From: Bacteroidota bacterium | GTDB taxonomy: Bacteria > Bacteroidota > Bacteroidia > Bacteroidales > Prolixibacteraceae | DNA: 9,009 bases | Reading direction: 5' to 3' | Assembly: GCA_030695265.1 (NCBI GenBank) | Contig: JAUYTA010000181.1 | Coordinates: 1 to 9,009, forward strand | Shown: positions 1-6,032 of the stretch, in pieces | How positions within the stretch are numbered: position 1 is the stretch's first letter | Layout: each line of letters starts with the position of its first letter | Position numbers and translations under genes: made by a program | Notes under the pieces: model-generated | The model's database searches: none | The model's input: the letters and a program-made list of their open reading frames with translations, nothing else | Told to the model about the DNA's origin: nothing

Positions 1-861
1 GCCGGAAAACAATCAAAAGCTTTCGAGGTTGGAGAAAAGCACTATAACATTGGGAATTTACTGTTTCAAAAAATGCTTGATAAAAGGATGGTCTATTCTT
101 GTGGCTATTGGAAAGATGCCCGAAATCTTGATGAAGCACAAGAGTCCAAACTTGATTTAATATGCAGAAAGCTCTATTTACAGCCTGGAATGAAAGTATT
201 GGATGTTGGCTCAGGCTGGGGAAGTTTTTGCAAATATGCGGCTGAAAAGTATGGAGTGGAGGTGACAGGAATTACAATTTCGAAGGAACAGGCTGAATTG
301 TCCAGCCAGATTTGTAAAGGATTGAAAGTGGAAATCAAGCTTCAGGACTACAGAAAGTTAAATGTAGAATCTTTGCTCGGTAAGGGAAATTTTTTCGATC
401 GGGTCGTTTCAATCGGCATGTTTGAGCATGTGGGATACAAGAATTACCGAATTTACATGCAAACAATTCATCGGTTATTGAAAGAAGACGGGCTATTTTT
501 GCTTCATACGATAGGCGCAAATAAATCCATGATTACAACAGATCCGTGGACGAACAAATACATTTTCCCAAATTCCATGCTGCCTTCAATTACACAGATT
601 GGCGCTTCCATCGAACAATTATTTGTGATGGAAGACTTGCATAACTTTGGTCAGGATTATGACAAGACATTAATGGCATGGTTTGAAAATTTCGACCGCT
701 CATGGGATGAACTAAAACCTGATTACGACGAACGATTCTATCGGATGTGGAAATATTATTTGCTCTCCTGCGCCGGATCATTCCGCGCCCGAAAGAACCA
801 GCTTTGGCAAATTGTGCTTTCAAAAAAAGGTGTACCAAATGGTTATCAATCGATTCGATGA
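1..861 (+). CDS. cfa: Cyclopropane-fatty-acyl-phospholipid synthase, 5' end cut by window
   Basis: This enzyme transfers a methylene group from S-adenosylmethionine to the double bond of unsaturated acyl chains in membrane phospholipids. The reading frame is open from base 1, so 286 C-terminal residues are visible; the family is usually about 380 residues, so roughly 95 N-terminal residues are missing. The ATG at base 73 is internal, because family sequence (HYNIGNLLFQKML) runs straight through it. Visible hallmarks are YSCGYW, the SAM-binding glycine motif VLDVGSGWGS, GMFEHVG, LLHTIG, the WINKYIFPN-like block (here WTNKYIFPN), and the C-terminal CAGSFRARKNQLWQ. The residues known to hold the active-site bicarbonate in this family (Cys of YSC, Glu of FEH, His and Ile of HTI, a Tyr of the late YYL) all appear present. 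The C-terminus is complete. The gene converges on the next one with a 42-base gap in which I see no terminator hairpin. Confidence 0.96.
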   Translation, partial: AGKQSKAFEVGEKHYNIGNLLFQKMLDKRMVYSCGYWKDARNLDEAQESKLDLICRKLYLQPGMKVLDVGSGWGSFCKYAAEKYGVEVTGITISKEQAELSSQICKGLKVEIKLQDYRKLNVESLLGKGNFFDRVVSIGMFEHVGYKNYRIYMQTIHRLLKEDGLFLLHTIGANKSMITTDPWTNKYIFPNSMLPSITQIGASIEQLFVMEDLHNFGQDYDKTLMAWFENFDRSWDELKPDYDERFYRMWKYYLLSCAGSFRARKNQLWQIVLSKKGVPNGYQSIR

Positions 862-903
862 AAGCGAAGCAATTCAAATCAAAATATTAAATTCAACTAA
901 TCT

Positions 904-1314
904 TCAACTGATTATAGTTACCACCAAACGGCGGTTTCCTCCTGAATTGCGGAATTCACACAAATAAATACCCTGCCACGTGCCCAGGTTTAAACGATGG
1001 TTGGTAACCGGAATCGTCAGACTGGCACCAATAATAGATGATTTAAGATGTGCAGGCATATCGTCGCTGCCTTCCAGAACATGAATAAATGATGGATTAT
1101 TTTCAGGAATGAGCTTGTTCATAAACGATTCAAAATCAATCCGAACCGATGGATCTGCATTTTCATTCAAACTAATACCTGCGGAAGTATGCTGAAGTAA
1201 AATATTCACCATGCCTTTCTCCGGAAGCGGCGGCAGCTTTCGTTCAATCAAATCGGTAATCAGGTGATAACCACGTTTGAAAGCGGGAAGGGTAATTTCG
1301 AATTGTTCTGTCAT
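904..1314 (-). CDS. yjbQ: YjbQ/UPF0047 family protein
   Basis: A 136-residue protein of the YjbQ (UPF0047) family, the usual length. Some members are annotated as secondary thiamine-phosphate synthases because they show weak activity of that kind in vitro; the true role is unsettled. Family blocks are clear: LQHTSAGISLNENADPSV (residues 40-57), HVLEGSDDMPAHLKSS (78-93) and LGTWQGIYLCEFR (110-122). The conserved histidines of HTSAG and MPAHLK, which contribute to the putative active site, are present. At residue 106, just before the GTWQ block, there is His where I recall the family signature having Gly; this may be a lineage variant. No signal peptide is seen, so it is cytosolic. It starts at an ATG with an A/T-rich leader and no strong ribosome-binding site. 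It stands alone, converging with cfa on one side and facing a gene-free stretch on the other, so it is probably transcribed alone. Confidence 0.93.
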   Translation of the reverse strand: MTEQFEITLPAFKRGYHLITDLIERKLPPLPEKGMVNILLQHTSAGISLNENADPSVRIDFESFMNKLIPENNPSFIHVLEGSDDMPAHLKSSIIGASLTIPVTNHRLNLGTWQGIYLCEFRNSGGNRRLVVTIIS

Positions 1315-1644
1315 AACGCGAGTTTCAAGTTGATAAGGTATTCAAAGTCATTGATTCATTGATAGTCATATAATTGTCATTCAATAGAAACAAACAATAA
1401 AACGCTAAATGAATTGCATTAAATGCCTTTTAATTGAACGACATTAAGTAACCAGTCCGACTGCAAACTGAGACTAACTTATGAACGTTTTTTGTATAAA
1501 ATGATGGTCATATTACTAACCCTTAAAAATCAGCCCCTTAGAACTTGCTGGATTTCCAGAATCTTATCTTTCCGTTCGAAGGAGAAATTGGAACTTATTT
1601 CCTGAAGGTGAGTATATAAAAGTAGTAGATTCTGAAAACAAATA
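1315..1644. other. 330-base intergenic region, no gene found
   Basis: This stretch separates two genes that both lie on the minus strand, so it should hold the yjbQ promoter and the end of the YtxH/holin-X/coiled-coil transcription unit. I find no convincing -33/-7 promoter of the Bacteroidota type and no strong terminator. Small structures seen are a perfect tandem octamer TCATTGAT x2 (1348-1363), a short palindrome CTGG-ATTT-CCAG (1549-1560), and GAGTTTCAAGTT (1320-1331), which matches one unit of the heptamer array at 7129-7156. A plus-strand frame without an ATG is open from 1520 into the following gene but resembles no family I know. Confidence 0.6.
1348..1363. repeat. Perfect tandem octamer (TCATTGAT)x2
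   Basis: Two head-to-tail copies of TCATTGAT lie 34 bases upstream of the yjbQ start codon. The position would suit a protein-binding site or simple replication slippage; the sequence alone does not decide between them. Confidence 0.6.
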
Positions 1645-2073
1645 TCATACTTCAGTTTCCGGGACTTCTTCTTCAAATTCTTCTTCCAGATAATCTTCAT
1701 TCGGATTGATAATTTTTTCGAAAAGGTTGGAAACGAAAATACGGATTGTTTCTATGTTTCTTAGAACAATGTTATTAACACCAAATTGCATTAATACACC
1801 TAATAATTTCTTAAATATATTGCTCTTTGAACTAACAATCATTCTTTGTGCAAAATAGCCCGAAACAATTGAAAAGATGGTTTCGAAAAGACTATTTTTT
1901 ATTTCAAATGAATCTGCCAGATCTTTTATTGAATTCTTAATCAGATTGATGGGTTTTAAACTTTCGTAGGTAATTCTCAACTGCGCGTTAAATTGTTGTC
2001 CCTCTTCGGCCTGTCTGATCTCGAGTACCCTGATGGATTCTTTCAGCTTAGTGACTGCGTTTTGCTTTTCCAT
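1645..2073 (-). CDS. Conserved-looking protein of unknown function, third gene of YtxH/holin-X cluster
   Basis: I do not recognise a named family. The ATG at 2073 is preferred: it follows the stop of the holin-X gene after 4 bases and gives 142 residues. A longer frame, opening with a non-ATG codon at 2100, would overlap that gene by 23 bases. Residues 1-45 (MEKQNAVTKLKESIRVLEIRQ...) are charged and likely helical or coiled coil. Residues 50-95 form a more hydrophobic, amphipathic block containing SGYFAQRMIV and NIFKKLLGVLMQFGVNN. The last 15 residues are a strongly acidic tail (EDYLEEEFEEEV). There is no signal peptide and no confident membrane helix, so it could lie on the inner face of the membrane. 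Tight linkage to the two preceding small membrane-protein genes suggests co-transcription and a common role, much as YqjK follows YqjD and YqjE in enterobacteria; that comparison rests on layout, not sequence identity. Confidence 0.8.
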   Translation of the reverse strand: MEKQNAVTKLKESIRVLEIRQAEEGQQFNAQLRITYESLKPINLIKNSIKDLADSFEIKNSLFETIFSIVSGYFAQRMIVSSKSNIFKKLLGVLMQFGVNNIVLRNIETIRIFVSNLFEKIINPNEDYLEEEFEEEVPETEV

Positions 2074-2077
2074 GATT

Positions 2078-2419
2078 TTATTCGAGTACTTGTGTAACAA
2101 TAGAATTATTGACAGGATTTTTAATCAATTGTTTCCGGAAAATCGCAAATACAATTACCAGAAGTGCGTAAAAACCCGAAACTACAAAAAAACCATAATA
2201 GGATTTGCCCAATAGTTCGCCAAGCCATAAGGCTACCCCAATGTTCAGAATAAGAAAGAACAATACAGCAAAAACAATTACAATTGTCCAGGAAACTAAG
2301 TTTGAAACCACATCGGCAGATTTGTCGAGCGTTTTTAGTTTTAACAGTTCAATGGTTGTTTTACCGTATTGTTCGCCTTTTTCGATAAGGGATTCAATTA
2401 AACCTTGCTGGTTTTCCAT
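2078..2419 (-). CDS. Phage holin-X-like (PF07332-type) two-helix membrane protein
   Basis: A 113-residue inner-membrane protein. It has a charged amphipathic N-terminal segment (residues 1-40, with IEKGEQYGKTTIELLKLKTLDK), a first membrane helix at about 43-66, a short loop GELLGKSYYG, a second membrane helix at about 74-94, and a basic tail (FRKQLIK). This plan matches the actinobacterial holin-X / YqjE type, which is called 'holin' by similarity but is usually a housekeeping membrane protein, not a lysis factor. No lysin or other phage gene is nearby, so I read it as non-phage. It lies 30 bases downstream of the YtxH gene and 4 bases upstream of the unknown coiled-coil gene, so the three probably form one operon. 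The family call is by architecture and composition; the molecular function is unknown. Confidence 0.82.
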   Translation of the reverse strand: MENQQGLIESLIEKGEQYGKTTIELLKLKTLDKSADVVSNLVSWTIVIVFAVLFFLILNIGVALWLGELLGKSYYGFFVVSGFYALLVIVFAIFRKQLIKNPVNNSIVTQVLE

Positions 2420-2449
2420 ATCTTAATTTTAGTGTGCAATAAAACAGGT

Positions 2450-2716
2450 TTAATTGGTTGAAGTTTTCATGTCTTCCACCTTCGACTTGGCGTCATCGGT
2501 CATCTTTTTTGCCTTAGCCTGAACCCCGTCCATTTTTTTGCCCAGATCATCGATAAGATCGTTGAATTTACCTTTCACCTCGTCAATATAATCTTCACCT
2601 TTTTCTACAATTTTGCGGCGTGTTACTTTCCCTTTGTCGGGAGCAAACAAAATGCCGAACAATGCACCGGCGGCTGCGCCTGCCAATACACCCAATAACA
2701 GTTTTCCTGAACTCAT
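2450..2716 (-). CDS. YtxH domain-containing small membrane protein
   Basis: An 88-residue protein with the YtxH layout. A single N-terminal membrane helix is rich in glycine and alanine (LLGVLAGAAAGALFGILFAP, residues 7-26) and is followed at once by the family's DKGKVTRRK basic stretch. A long charged, probably helical tail (residues 38-88) then repeats the pattern of Lys, Asp and hydrophobic residues seen in stress-related amphipathic proteins. YtxH of Bacillus is associated with the general stress response; the biochemical role is not known. The closely spaced small Gly/Ala residues would suit helix packing or oligomer formation in the membrane. It is the first gene of a three-gene set and has a candidate promoter about 75 bases upstream. 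The similar size and plan of E. coli YqjD/ElaB (soluble helix plus one membrane segment, in the opposite order) makes a functional parallel possible. Confidence 0.9.
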   Translation of the reverse strand: MSSGKLLLGVLAGAAAGALFGILFAPDKGKVTRRKIVEKGEDYIDEVKGKFNDLIDDLGKKMDGVQAKAKKMTDDAKSKVEDMKTSTN

Positions 2717-2789
2717 GATGTTAAATTTTAATTGTTAATGACTATTGAAGTAATCTATCGCTCGATTTCCCGAACGTTTACTGCGAATG

Positions 2790-2820
2790 CAATATAATAA
2801 AAATCTGCCTGAAAACCAAA
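2790..2820 (-). promoter_or_regulatory. Candidate Bacteroidota-type promoter for the YtxH operon
   Basis: Read on the minus strand there is TTTG (2817-2820), a 20-base spacer, and TATATTG (2790-2796), close to the -33 TTTG / -7 TAnnTTTG pattern of the Bacteroidota primary sigma factor, with one base missing in the -7 element. It lies in the 115-base gap after the AI-2E transporter gene and about 75 bases before the YtxH start. It suggests the YtxH set can be transcribed independently of the transporter. Assigned by eye only. Confidence 0.35.
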
Positions 2821-2831
2821 GAAAATGGGAT

Positions 2832-3962
2832 TTACTTAGTCTCCGAAATCTTTTTATCCCGCTTTAGGAGCCGTTTTACAAGTTTATCCTGAATATGCTC
2901 CTGTTCCCTGTAATTAACCTCCTCACCAATCAAAAAACCATAGGGTTTCAATGAGTCAACATTGTCGCAGACGACCTTGGCCATGCCGGTTAATGGCATA
3001 CAAAGTATCATACCCGGAATGCCCCAAATAAGCGAACTGCCGACAAGTGCTAATGTTGCAGTTAACGGATTGATACTAACACTACTTCCTACCACATAAG
3101 GAGTGATGAAATTATTGTCGAGAAACTGAACAAAGAAACAGATACCCAATACTGCCAGAGGGTAAGCCATAGAATCTTTGGTCAGGAATGCCATTAATAT
3201 GGGTAAAATACTACCAATCAGCACACCAATGTATGGTATAACATTAAGCAAAGCAGCAAGCACACCAAAAAGTATGGCATGTGGCAGCCCAAGTATTAAA
3301 AATCCGGTTGAATTCAACACTGAAAGTATGAGAACATCGAGAAAAATCCCCCGCAGATACTTTTGAGAAACAACAGAAACCTTTTTCACTACCATCAACG
3401 CATGGTCGTTTTTTTCTTCTTTGGTAATCAGAAGTACAAACTCCCTGAACTTATCCTTATACAAAGTCAGGAAGAAAATATAGATCGGGATAAGTGCAAA
3501 ACTGGCCAGAAATGTAGTGGTAGCCGAAAAAATTCCAAGAACAAGTACTCCACCGGTAGCAGCACTTTCCTGGATTTTTGTTTTTAACCAAACTTGTTGC
3601 TCAATTTTACTTACGTTAAACGTTTCGCTGATAAATTCCTGGAAGCTTACCCACTTTGCTGTTAATGCTTCCTGCATTGCCGGCCAGTCTTTAACAAAAC
3701 TCAATACCTGTGAATAGAAAAAGTAAATCATAGCCACAAAACAAGCCAAAGCAAATATTATGCTGATTAAAATAGCCAACACCTTCGGGATTCTCCATTG
3801 TTCCAGTCTTCTTGATACCGGTAACAGTAAAAAAGTAAATACTACCGCAATAGTAAAGGGAATCAGTATATTTTGAGCCAGAATAAGAAAAGACACAATT
3901 AAACCGGCCAGCAAAAGGTATATGGTTGCCCGAAAATAAAAAGGTTGTTCTGAAATATTCAT
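2832..3962 (-). CDS. AI-2E/PerM family membrane transporter
   Basis: A 376-residue polytopic inner-membrane protein of the AI-2E transporter (PF01594, PerM/YdiK) family. The ATG at 3962 is preferred to the in-frame TTG at 3983, seven codons upstream. Hydrophobic segments lie at about 12-49 (two helices), 61-85, 137-168, 203-260 (several), 268-285 and 297-330, with a soluble segment at about 90-135. Family signatures are LLNVIPYIGVLIGSILP (238-254) and DNNFITPYVVGSSVSINPL (282-300). The basic C-terminal tail (VKRLLKRDKK) is likely cytoplasmic. The family name comes from TqsA, implicated in autoinducer-2 efflux; other members act in Na+/H+ antiport or have unknown substrates, so the cargo here cannot be named. 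No luxS or lsr gene is in view. It lies upstream of the YtxH set on the same strand, separated by 115 bases. Confidence 0.93.
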   Translation of the reverse strand: MNISEQPFYFRATIYLLLAGLIVSFLILAQNILIPFTIAVVFTFLLLPVSRRLEQWRIPKVLAILISIIFALACFVAMIYFFYSQVLSFVKDWPAMQEALTAKWVSFQEFISETFNVSKIEQQVWLKTKIQESAATGGVLVLGIFSATTTFLASFALIPIYIFFLTLYKDKFREFVLLITKEEKNDHALMVVKKVSVVSQKYLRGIFLDVLILSVLNSTGFLILGLPHAILFGVLAALLNVIPYIGVLIGSILPILMAFLTKDSMAYPLAVLGICFFVQFLDNNFITPYVVGSSVSINPLTATLALVGSSLIWGIPGMILCMPLTGMAKVVCDNVDSLKPYGFLIGEEVNYREQEHIQDKLVKRLLKRDKKISETK

Positions 3963-3995
3963 GTCTTTAGATTTTATTTGCAATGTTTCAGACTA

Positions 3996-4024
3996 TAAAA
4001 TTACTTGTTTTATTTGGCAGTCAA
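3996..4024 (-). promoter_or_regulatory. Candidate promoter for the AI-2E family transporter gene
   Basis: On the minus strand TTG (4022-4024, within TTGACT) is followed after 18 bases by TAATTTTA (3996-4003), one base from TAnnTTTG. The -7 element is about 33 bases upstream of the ATG at 3962. Spacing and motif fit the Bacteroidota pattern loosely. In a region this rich in A and T such matches arise easily, so confidence is limited. Confidence 0.3.
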
Positions 4025-4102
4025 TGAGCTTTATGAAAATATATTATGCTGGAAAAGAACGGGAAATATATAGTTTGCAAAAATTTTTATTCGCTTCTGA
4101 AT

Positions 4103-4130
4103 AATAAAACTGCTCTTACAAAGTTTTATT
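4103..4130. repeat. AT-rich inverted repeat, 9-base stem
   Basis: AATAAAACT (4103-4111) and AGTTTTATT (4122-4130) are perfect reverse complements around a 10-base loop. They lie in the 224-base gap between the OstA-like and transporter genes. The stem is too AT-rich for a classical strong terminator, but it could help end transcription of the OstA operon or bind a regulator. Confidence 0.45.
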
Positions 4131-4153
4131 CCTGATTGAGTTTTAGTAATTCA

Positions 4154-4177
4154 TAAAAAAATCTATCGGTGTTCCGA
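4154..4177 (-). terminator. Weak terminator-like hairpin after the OstA-like gene
   Basis: On the minus strand, just after the OstA-like stop codon, TCGG-AACA-CCGA forms a 4-base stem and 4-base loop (4166-4177), followed four bases later by a run of seven T. The stem is short, so this is only a tentative intrinsic terminator for the foldase-MoxR-OstA block. Confidence 0.3.
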
Positions 4178-4186
4178 ACTAATCAA

Positions 4187-6007
4187 TCAATTCCCGGTAG
4201 AACCTTTCAAGGGCAGGATTTCCTGCCCTTGTTTATTTTGTATAACAGCGCCTTCCGTTCTGAAAATATCTTCTTTCGATTTGGGCCTGATATCCTGCTG
4301 CCAATTGAAGCCCGGTAGCATCTTATCTCCTTCGTCAATATCGGCCATTGGCTTGAGCTCACCCTCAGGCGATTTGATAAAGACAATCCTTGCAACCTTG
4401 CCTTGATTCATGTGAATGGTAATATTGCTGCTTTCAGCCTTGTTTAGTCCGATAATACCTGTTTTGTCGCGGGCATAGTAGTTGGATTGCCCATTCCCGT
4501 TCACATCAATTTTGTAAAGTTCATTGTTGCGAACATAACCTATCATATTTTTCCCCTTAATCTGGTTAAACCTGATACTGTCATCTTCCATCGAAATGAT
4601 AAAAGCATCATCTTTCATGATCACTTCATCGGGATCTTTACTCCGGTTAATCATTTCGATGTAATTGGCTGTTATCTGGTTTTTTCCGGACCATACAACT
4701 GGCGCTGTAAACATCTGAATGGTAGAGTCTTTCGACCAATAAACCAAAGAGTCGCATTTGCCTTGCATATCTTCGCGGAAAAACCTGACTTTGTGATAGG
4801 CCAATACCAGGCGTGCGTCTTTTGGCAGCTTTATACCCAGCGTATCGGCACTCAATGTATCACCGACTAATTTTACCGAATCCAATATCTTCGCGCTTAA
4901 AGTATCACCTGGTAATTGTCCGGCAGTTAACGTATCAGTTCTCAACTCATTTTTCGTCAATATTTCAGAAGCTTGAACAACCGAATTTAATGTGTCGGGA
5001 ACAACAGGATTGGATGTTATTTTTGCCGGAAGCTTCTTTACATGGGTTGTTTTTTTTGAAACAGCAGTGTCGGGCAATGTTCTAATAATTTCGGCATGTA
5101 AAAACAACGAATCCGTTTCTGAATACTGAATGAGCATCGCAGAATCTGTTGCCAGGGCAATTTTAGTGATGTCATTGTATTCAATCCGGTTCCCTTCAAC
5201 TATAATTTTGTTTTCGATATCCTCCAAACGCGCTTTTCCCTGAGCAAGCCCGTCACCCTTTATTTTGTCATAAAAAATTGAATCTGCCTTTATGTTCTGT
5301 TTTTCATTCCAGATTCGTGGCTTTTTTGTCAGGTTTGCCAGATTTTTTTTGCTGTCGTACCAACCATATTCGGCATAAAGTGTATCCTTTTCATTAAAAA
5401 TATAGGTCGGCCCTTCGATGTAAACTTTTTGGGTATTGGTAAAATAAATAAGGGTATCCGATTTGATTTTGTAGTCCTTTGTTACAGCATCCACGTTAGT
5501 CCTGAAATAAGCTTTCCTTTCATTTACGAAATACTGCCCGATCAGCGAATTCAACACGTTGGTAGTGTCTTTAACTGTCCCTGAATAATTATACGAAGCC
5601 ATGTCGGTAATCATAGTATAATCCAGCGAGTCGGTGGTAAGTGTAACTTTTTTATCTATGAGCTTTACATTCCGGCGGGCTTTAGCAAATTTTGTATCCC
5701 CGTTGTAATTGATAAAATCAGCATACATATCCAGCGTATCGCCACGAATGATGTGTACCCTGCCGAAAGCATCCACCATGTTATTGTTGGTATAGGAATA
5801 CAAACTATCGCACCACATCAGCACACCATCCATTTTTATATGTACATTGCCCATTAGCCGCTGTGCATTTGCAACAATGCGGTCATTGTAGTCCAACGAA
5901 TCACAATGAACAATCTCTACCCGTCTTTTTTTCTGGGCAAAGCCTGTTCCTGAAAAAGCGAACAGTGCAGAAAGCAAAACAATGAGTATCCGAATATCTG
6001 CTTTCAT
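4187..6007 (-). CDS. OstA/LptA-like periplasmic protein with pentad-repeat linker
   Basis: A 606-residue exported protein of the Bacteroidota OstA-like type, from the fold family that carries lipopolysaccharide across the periplasm (LptA and the LptD N-terminus). A signal peptide is clear: MKADIR, a hydrophobic core, then GFA|QK with cleavage after about residue 24. Residues 30-310 contain many rungs of the pattern x-D-S/T-L-x-Y, for example CDSLDY (35), CDSLY (66), GDTLDMYAD (89), TDSLDY (125), SDTLIY (183), KDTLYAEYG (207) and TDSLFLHAE (298), as expected for a stacked beta-jellyroll. A linker of about 85 residues (311-396) holds a pentad repeat. A second rung region follows (about 400-560), with CDSLVYW (418). 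RPKSKEDIF (574-582) then leads into a short extra tail encoded over a perfect palindrome. It starts 25 bases after the MoxR gene, so co-transcription is likely. A direct role in lipopolysaccharide export is an inference from the fold. Confidence 0.9.
   Translation of the reverse strand: MKADIRILIVLLSALFAFSGTGFAQKKRRVEIVHCDSLDYNDRIVANAQRLMGNVHIKMDGVLMWCDSLYSYTNNNMVDAFGRVHIIRGDTLDMYADFINYNGDTKFAKARRNVKLIDKKVTLTTDSLDYTMITDMASYNYSGTVKDTTNVLNSLIGQYFVNERKAYFRTNVDAVTKDYKIKSDTLIYFTNTQKVYIEGPTYIFNEKDTLYAEYGWYDSKKNLANLTKKPRIWNEKQNIKADSIFYDKIKGDGLAQGKARLEDIENKIIVEGNRIEYNDITKIALATDSAMLIQYSETDSLFLHAEIIRTLPDTAVSKKTTHVKKLPAKITSNPVVPDTLNSVVQASEILTKNELRTDTLTAGQLPGDTLSAKILDSVKLVGDTLSADTLGIKLPKDARLVLAYHKVRFFREDMQGKCDSLVYWSKDSTIQMFTAPVVWSGKNQITANYIEMINRSKDPDEVIMKDDAFIISMEDDSIRFNQIKGKNMIGYVRNNELYKIDVNGNGQSNYYARDKTGIIGLNKAESSNITIHMNQGKVARIVFIKSPEGELKPMADIDEGDKMLPGFNWQQDIRPKSKEDIFRTEGAVIQNKQGQEILPLKGSTGN
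4208..4231. repeat. Perfect palindrome (10-base stem, 4-base loop) in the last codons of the OstA-like gene
   Basis: CAAGGGCAGG (4208-4217) and CCTGCCCTTG (4222-4231) are exact reverse complements around ATTT. In the OstA-like message the hairpin would form over codons for about residues 592-599, seven codons before the stop. On the plus strand it is followed by TTTATTTTG, so it looks like an intrinsic terminator for antisense transcription, though no plus-strand gene is present. On the minus strand no T-run follows the stem. Confidence 0.85.
4832..4966 (-). repeat. Degenerate 15-base coding repeat (nine pentapeptide units) inside the OstA-like gene
   Basis: Residues 348-392 of the OstA-like protein divide into nine pentads with leucine in the third place each time (residues 350, 355, 360, 365, 370, 375, 380, 385, 390). 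Several pentads are nearly identical: DTLTA, DTLSA, DTLSA and DTLGI. At DNA level the best units are near GATACnTTnAGTGCC. The pattern fades outward (Ile330, Val335, Leu340 in phase, Gln345 out of phase). It suggests a minisatellite expanded within the linker and later diverged. Confidence 0.8.
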
Positions 6008-6032
6008 TTAAAATCCTGTATTTATCATCCGG

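Noticed and set aside
1520..1690. Plus-strand open frame without ATG, containing a protein-like stretch around VRRRNWNLFPEGEYIKVV
   Set aside because: It lacks an ATG, is preceded by a stop at 1517-1519, runs into the antisense of the 1645-2073 gene, and matches no family I recognise. It could be a gene remnant, but nothing supports that.
2078..2716. Holin annotation suggesting a prophage or lysis cassette
   Set aside because: There is no lysin, spanin, structural phage gene, integrase or attachment site in the window, and the YtxH neighbour is a housekeeping type.
2832..3962. Quorum-sensing system based on the AI-2E family name
   Set aside because: The family is broad and most members have no shown AI-2 role; no luxS or lsr gene is present here.
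3962..3983. TTG start at 3983 for the AI-2E family gene
   Set aside because: An ATG seven codons downstream fits better with the start of the first amphipathic and membrane segment, and the extra residues (QIKSKD) add no family feature.
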